The notes beneath the pieces are model-generated. The model ran no database searches and was not told the origin of the DNA. It saw only the letters and a program-made list of their open reading frames with translations. Positions 60,738 through 64,000 of a stretch of 64,000 nt of DNA are shown here, one piece after another. A program made the translations under genes and the position numbers. The stretch's first letter is position 1; each line of letters begins with the position of its first letter. This DNA comes from Heliocidaris tuberculata (lineage: Eukaryota > Echinodermata > Echinoidea > Camarodonta > Echinometridae): NCBI GenBank assembly GCA_025618425.1, contig CM046850.1:24520705-24584704 (forward strand), in the 5' to 3' direction.

Positions 60738-61165
60738 CTATGGTGTGATGAACGCCTGGAGCCCCAAAGCGGCGGCGTGCTGGCGTGCCTTTAGTCTGAG
60801 ATCAGCAATGCTCGAACTCTTGCTTGAACTAGTCACCGACGCGCCTCGAGCCAGCATGGACCCCATGAGCGTGGCGAGCGGGAAGGCATAAGGAGGCGGC
60901 GGAAAGAACATGAACGGTGGAGCGTGAGCGAGCAGTGACGGGGGCGGGAGCGGGTGGTGCGGTGCCGCCGTCGCCGGGAGGGCCCGGTGGGGTGAGAGAG
61001 GGGAGGCGATGGACGATGGGGAGGAGGGAGAGGGGGCGGAGGGGGATTTGATGTTGAGTTGGAGCTGTTCTTGAACGCGTTCGAAGGGCATCCGCAGTGA
61101 TCCCATGCTTAGGTATGGGGCTACACGACAGGTGTCGACAGATGTGCTGCTGCCAACAGGAGTAC
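60738..61165 (-). CDS. SHOX: SHOX/SHOX2-type homeobox gene, last coding exon (141 residues)
   Basis: SHOX proteins are paired-class homeodomain transcription factors for skeletal, cardiac and neural development in vertebrates; their role here is unknown. The exon has acceptor TTATCATTTCAG (61168 to the right) and stop TAG at 60740-60738. It begins within a Gly codon. Diagnostic parts are the C-terminal block CRVAPYLSMGSLRMPFERVQ with EQLQL, a Pro/Ala/His/Ser-rich middle with PPFMFFPPPPYAFPLATL, and the OAR domain SSIADLRLKARQHAAALGL, all in the order of vertebrate SHOX/SHOX2. It ends with five extra residues (QAFITP in place of a stop after GL). The homeodomain exons are not in the window and must lie beyond 64000. 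The intron continues to the window end. The exon is strongly G+C-rich compared with its surroundings. Confidence 0.85.
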
Positions 61166-61236
61166 CTGAAATGATAAAATAAAAAAAAATTAAAAAAACC
61201 AAAAAATTGAGTCAATTATTGATTGTGATGATGCTG

Positions 61237-61393
61237 CTAGATGAAGAGGAGGAGGACGAGGAGGTGGAAGATGGTGATGATAGTGTTGATGGCGGTGATG
61301 AGGCTCATCATGATGATGATGATGATGATGATCTTGTTGATGATATATGGAGAAGGAAGAGGAGGGGGTGAGTACTGGATGGTGATGATAATT

Positions 61394-61441
<48 letters not shown>

Positions 61442-61557
61442 ATTATGTTGAAAAGGAAGAGGATGAGGGTGGTGGTGGTGGTGGTGGTGGTGGTGGTAAT
61501 GGAGGAGGTGGTGGTGGTGGTGATGATGATGATGATAGCGATGATGATGATGATAGC

Positions 61558-61590
<33 letters not shown>

Positions 61591-61650
61591 GGTAGTGGAG
61601 GTGGTGGTGATGATGATGTGGAGGAGGAGGAGGATCCGATGATGATGATT
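61237..61650. repeat. (GAT)n/(GGT)n trinucleotide block
   Basis: About 400 nt of mixed GAT, GGT and GAG triplets starting 72 nt from the SHOX exon acceptor. All long frames here (poly-Met, poly-Ile, poly-Ser/Pro) are repeat artefacts. Confidence 0.93.
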
Positions 61651-62276
61651 ATGATGACGACGATAATAAGGTGAATCAAGGTGCAAAAGAGAGGATGAAA
61701 AGTCACAGAAGAATTAGAAAAGGAAGAAGACCCAATTCCAAACGATGAAGAAAGGAAAGATGGAGATGAATAGATGAAACAAAATAAAAATAGGGAAATG
61801 AGAATAATTTGAAGAATAAATAGATGAATCAAAACTGATTTTAAATAGTAGTAGAAAGGACAGGAAAGAGAAAGAGCTGTAGGCCTATAATTTATTTGAA
61901 AATAGAAATAATCCAAAAAGGTAAAGGATAAGAACGAGACCCCCTAGAAGGGAAGGGGGGGGGGGGGGGTGACAAAAATGAAGAATATGCTAGAACAGAT
62001 GGTCAGTACGAACAGTTTCATTCAGAAATAAATATGATAATATTAGGAAAAAGAGTTCAATAATGAACATCTGGTTCATCACGCCATTCAAAATGGCATT
62101 TCTAAAAAAGTATGATGAAAGGGGCAAATCCATTCATTGTGATCAAAGGCTATAGTGACTAATATTATGTAATCATAACTAGTCTATGCTAAATGAAAAT
62201 GACTTCGCTCCTCTTTACTCCAACCCACCGACCCATTTCCTGGTCTCCCATACCCCTCCCTGCCTCACACCTCCCC

Positions 62277-62307
<31 letters not shown>

Positions 62308-63104
62308 CGTATAACTCTTCATCTTACTCGTGTCCAGTTAATTCAGTTCATTCATATTTTACATGTCATCATCCTCCCTCTTCCCCTCTTTCTCTCTCTC
62401 TCTCTCTCTCTCTCTGGCACCCCTCATCATTTTAGGTATACCTCTTTTCCAAGTAATGAAAACGCCCCTCCATAATCACAAAAACCAATTTCTTTAAAAA
62501 AAAATTTAATACAAAATTTTCTGTAGAATAGGATACTCAGTGGACACCCTTTACGCCAGCTATACACCTCTGCCCGTGCCCCACTCGTGTGTAACATAAT
62601 TTCGCTTCCTCCCGTCATACACTTCACTTTGGTAGATGAAAATCGGATCAGCAAAGCCCCTCTGTGTCATCCTCATCACTTAGATGTAATCTAAGGATTT
62701 AAGCTTGTCACCCACCATCCAATAATCTAAGATTTTCCGCCCCCATTTGCGCGCGAACTGAGTTGGGTAGGTGATAACACGCGTGAGTAATACGCGTCGT
62801 GCATGATGATGGCAGCGATTTCGTACGCCTGAGTGGGTACTTATGTCGTCCTATAATGTCTTTGTTTATCGGGCGTGTAAAGAAGACACCAGCAATATGT
62901 TAAAGGGTTTGTTTGTTTTTTTCCTTCGGAGGAAATTCCAATCTGATATCGTCAGAGATGAATATTCGAAAAGCTATAACGATAGACGATATAGATGATC
63001 TGATCTGGGATCTGGGATTTTTGAAAATTCTTCATCGCTATAAATACACACAATATCGAAACAATAAAGGCCCATCCGTTGGCATGGTTGGCACGAGGGG
63101 GTCC

Positions 63105-63345
63105 GCTCGCTATTCATAAGGACCGCTATTCATAGATAACCGCTATTTATTTAACACGCGTTATGAATAGCGGTCCTTATGAACGGAAGTCCTTATGAAT
63201 AGCGAGGTAATTTGTCTATGGTTTGCTCGCTATGTAGAAGGACCGCTATTCATACAAAACCGCTATTCATTTAGTCACGCGTTATGGATAGCAGTCCTTA
63301 TGAATACGTTGTCCTTATGAATAGTGGTCCTTATGACTAGCGAGG
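63105..63345. repeat. Two tandem imperfect palindromes built on CTATTCATAAGGACCG
   Basis: Unit 1 (63105-63207) and unit 2 (63225-63345) each begin GCTCGCTAT and end TAGCGAGGT. Each has GGACCGCTATTCATA on the left, ACGCGTTATG in the middle, and two or three TCCTTATGAATAG phrases on the right. Confidence 0.82.
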
Positions 63346-63419
63346 TTATCCCGGCACGAGGTGGAGGAGAAGGGGGATAAGTCCAACATTTTACGGGAAA
63401 AGGGGCGGTGGCGCAAATC

Positions 63420-63560
63420 AATTTTTAAATTGGGGGGGGGGGGACATTCGCCTCCAAAAATCTCTGACAAGCAAAAAAAAAAGAAGAAAAAAAAAAGGTT
63501 ATTCAAAAAAGTGGGGGGGGGGGGGGGGGGGGGGGCTGCTGTCCCCCAGCCCCCCGTCTC
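63420..63560. mobile_element. hAT-like MITE interior with G tracts
   Basis: TCTCTGACAAGCAAAAAAAA and GGTTATTC, with G tracts at 63433-63443 and 63512-63534, match the interior of 38339-38594. The ends are not clear. Confidence 0.5.
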
Positions 63561-64000
63561 GTACGCCTATGTAGGCAACGATAAAATAAGGTGGTATGAC
63601 CCCCTTCCACACCCTCCTTTCACCCTGAGCCATTTTCTCTTGCATTTTACCCGCCTTATAATCATGATAATTATTTCGGCCTCCATGATGTCAGTGCCCC
63701 TTAATCGTTGCGGACTCATATTACGCGACTATACAAATATAAATTGGTTATAGGTCGAATATCTATTTCTTTTGTAAATTATTTCCAACCTAAAAGAATT
63801 GTTTATTGAAAGGAATGAGGCCATGTGTTTATACGTGATATAATTATCAAAACTGCTAGCAGATTATGATTTCAAAAAATGAAAAGTCACACTTTCATGA
63901 TCCGATATTTTGGATAGACCCTTTTTTCCATATAGATATGAGAATATGTTTCGCAATTACACGTTAGCGAATAATGCAAAAAAATGAAATTTGTTTTAAG
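63561..64000. other. Nothing recognised
   Basis: Right edge of the window, AT-rich intronic sequence without features that I can support. Confidence 0.4.

Larger units (their letters stand above)
61166..64000 (-). other. SHOX-like intron (incomplete)
   Basis: Contains the trinucleotide block (61237-61650), G and C tracts (61959-61971, 62273-62287), CT repeats (62288-62306, 62391-62415), the palindromic tandem (63105-63345) and a hAT-like interior (63420-63560). No homeobox exon and no other gene is recognised. Confidence 0.6.

Noticed and set aside
61241..61916. Long poly-Met, poly-Ile and Ser/Pro frames
   Set aside because: They are readings of the GAT/GGT trinucleotide block and its flanks in several frames.
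63087..63360. GGCACGAGG words around the palindromic pair, identical to a common cDNA-library adaptor
   Set aside because: The context is continuous genomic sequence with no vector or cDNA signature; probably chance or part of the repeat.
1..64000. A new defence, biosynthetic or other multi-gene protein system
   Set aside because: Outside the three host genes and mobile elements I found no clusters of unexplained coding frames; long frames elsewhere are repeat readings.

Overview
This is intron-bearing, repeat-packed animal DNA: GT-AG introns of 0.3 to 8 kb, consensus donors, many foldback transposons, poly-G/poly-C tracts and ACATGT-type microsatellites. The set of genes and the repeat style suggest a marine deuterostome, most likely an echinoderm such as a sea urchin. 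That assignment is an inference. I see no bacterial operons, CRISPR array, rRNA or tRNA gene.

Three host genes can be read. (1) On the minus strand, positions 12533 down to 4049, eight phase-compatible exons give the first 558 codons of a ZC3H13-like protein (Flacc in flies), an arginine/serine-rich scaffold of the nuclear m6A methyltransferase complex. Its 3' exons lie left of the window. (2) On the plus strand, positions 36534 to 53867, seven phase-compatible exons give a complete 511-residue Spinster-like major-facilitator transporter with a C-terminal acidic dileucine signal. (3) On the minus strand, positions 61165 down to 60738, lies the last coding exon of a SHOX/SHOX2-type paired-class homeobox gene, with its OAR tail. 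The homeobox exons must lie right of the window. Genes 1 and 2 are divergent and about 24 kb apart; genes 2 and 3 converge.

Mobile DNA fills most of the rest. The left edge is a DIRS-type tyrosine-recombinase retrotransposon (1-4025) with apparently intact polymerase and recombinase frames. It has a perfect 84-bp internal-complementary/terminal repeat pair and ends 23 nt from a splice donor of the ZC3H13-like gene. Between genes 1 and 2 lie, in order: a long foldback (14540-15315); an inverted-ended element (15326-17343) with a nested hAT-like element; a 6.4-kb DNA transposon (17357-23757) with a perfect 6-bp target duplication and eight palindromic TACGTACGTACGTA boxes inside each end; a tandem repeat; microsatellites; a nearly perfect hairpin (25.86-26.09 kb); an antisense LINE (28.3-31.1 kb); a mariner-like element hosting a hAT-like one (31.85-33.84 kb); and a hAT-like element (33.92-36.22 kb) hosting a LINE 3' fragment just upstream of the transporter start.

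The transporter introns carry several recurring MITE families: TTAA-flanked CCCTTTC elements, GTCCACCCTGGTA hairpins, GGGCCC..TTCATAAA hairpins and CAGNGGCG hAT-like elements with internal G tracts. No new protein-based system was found. The most notable items are the DIRS insertion beside a splice donor, the TACGTA-array transposon, the apparently finger-less ZC3H13-like gene, and the hAT-like families built around poly-G tracts and a GATAAGTGCCCC minisatellite.
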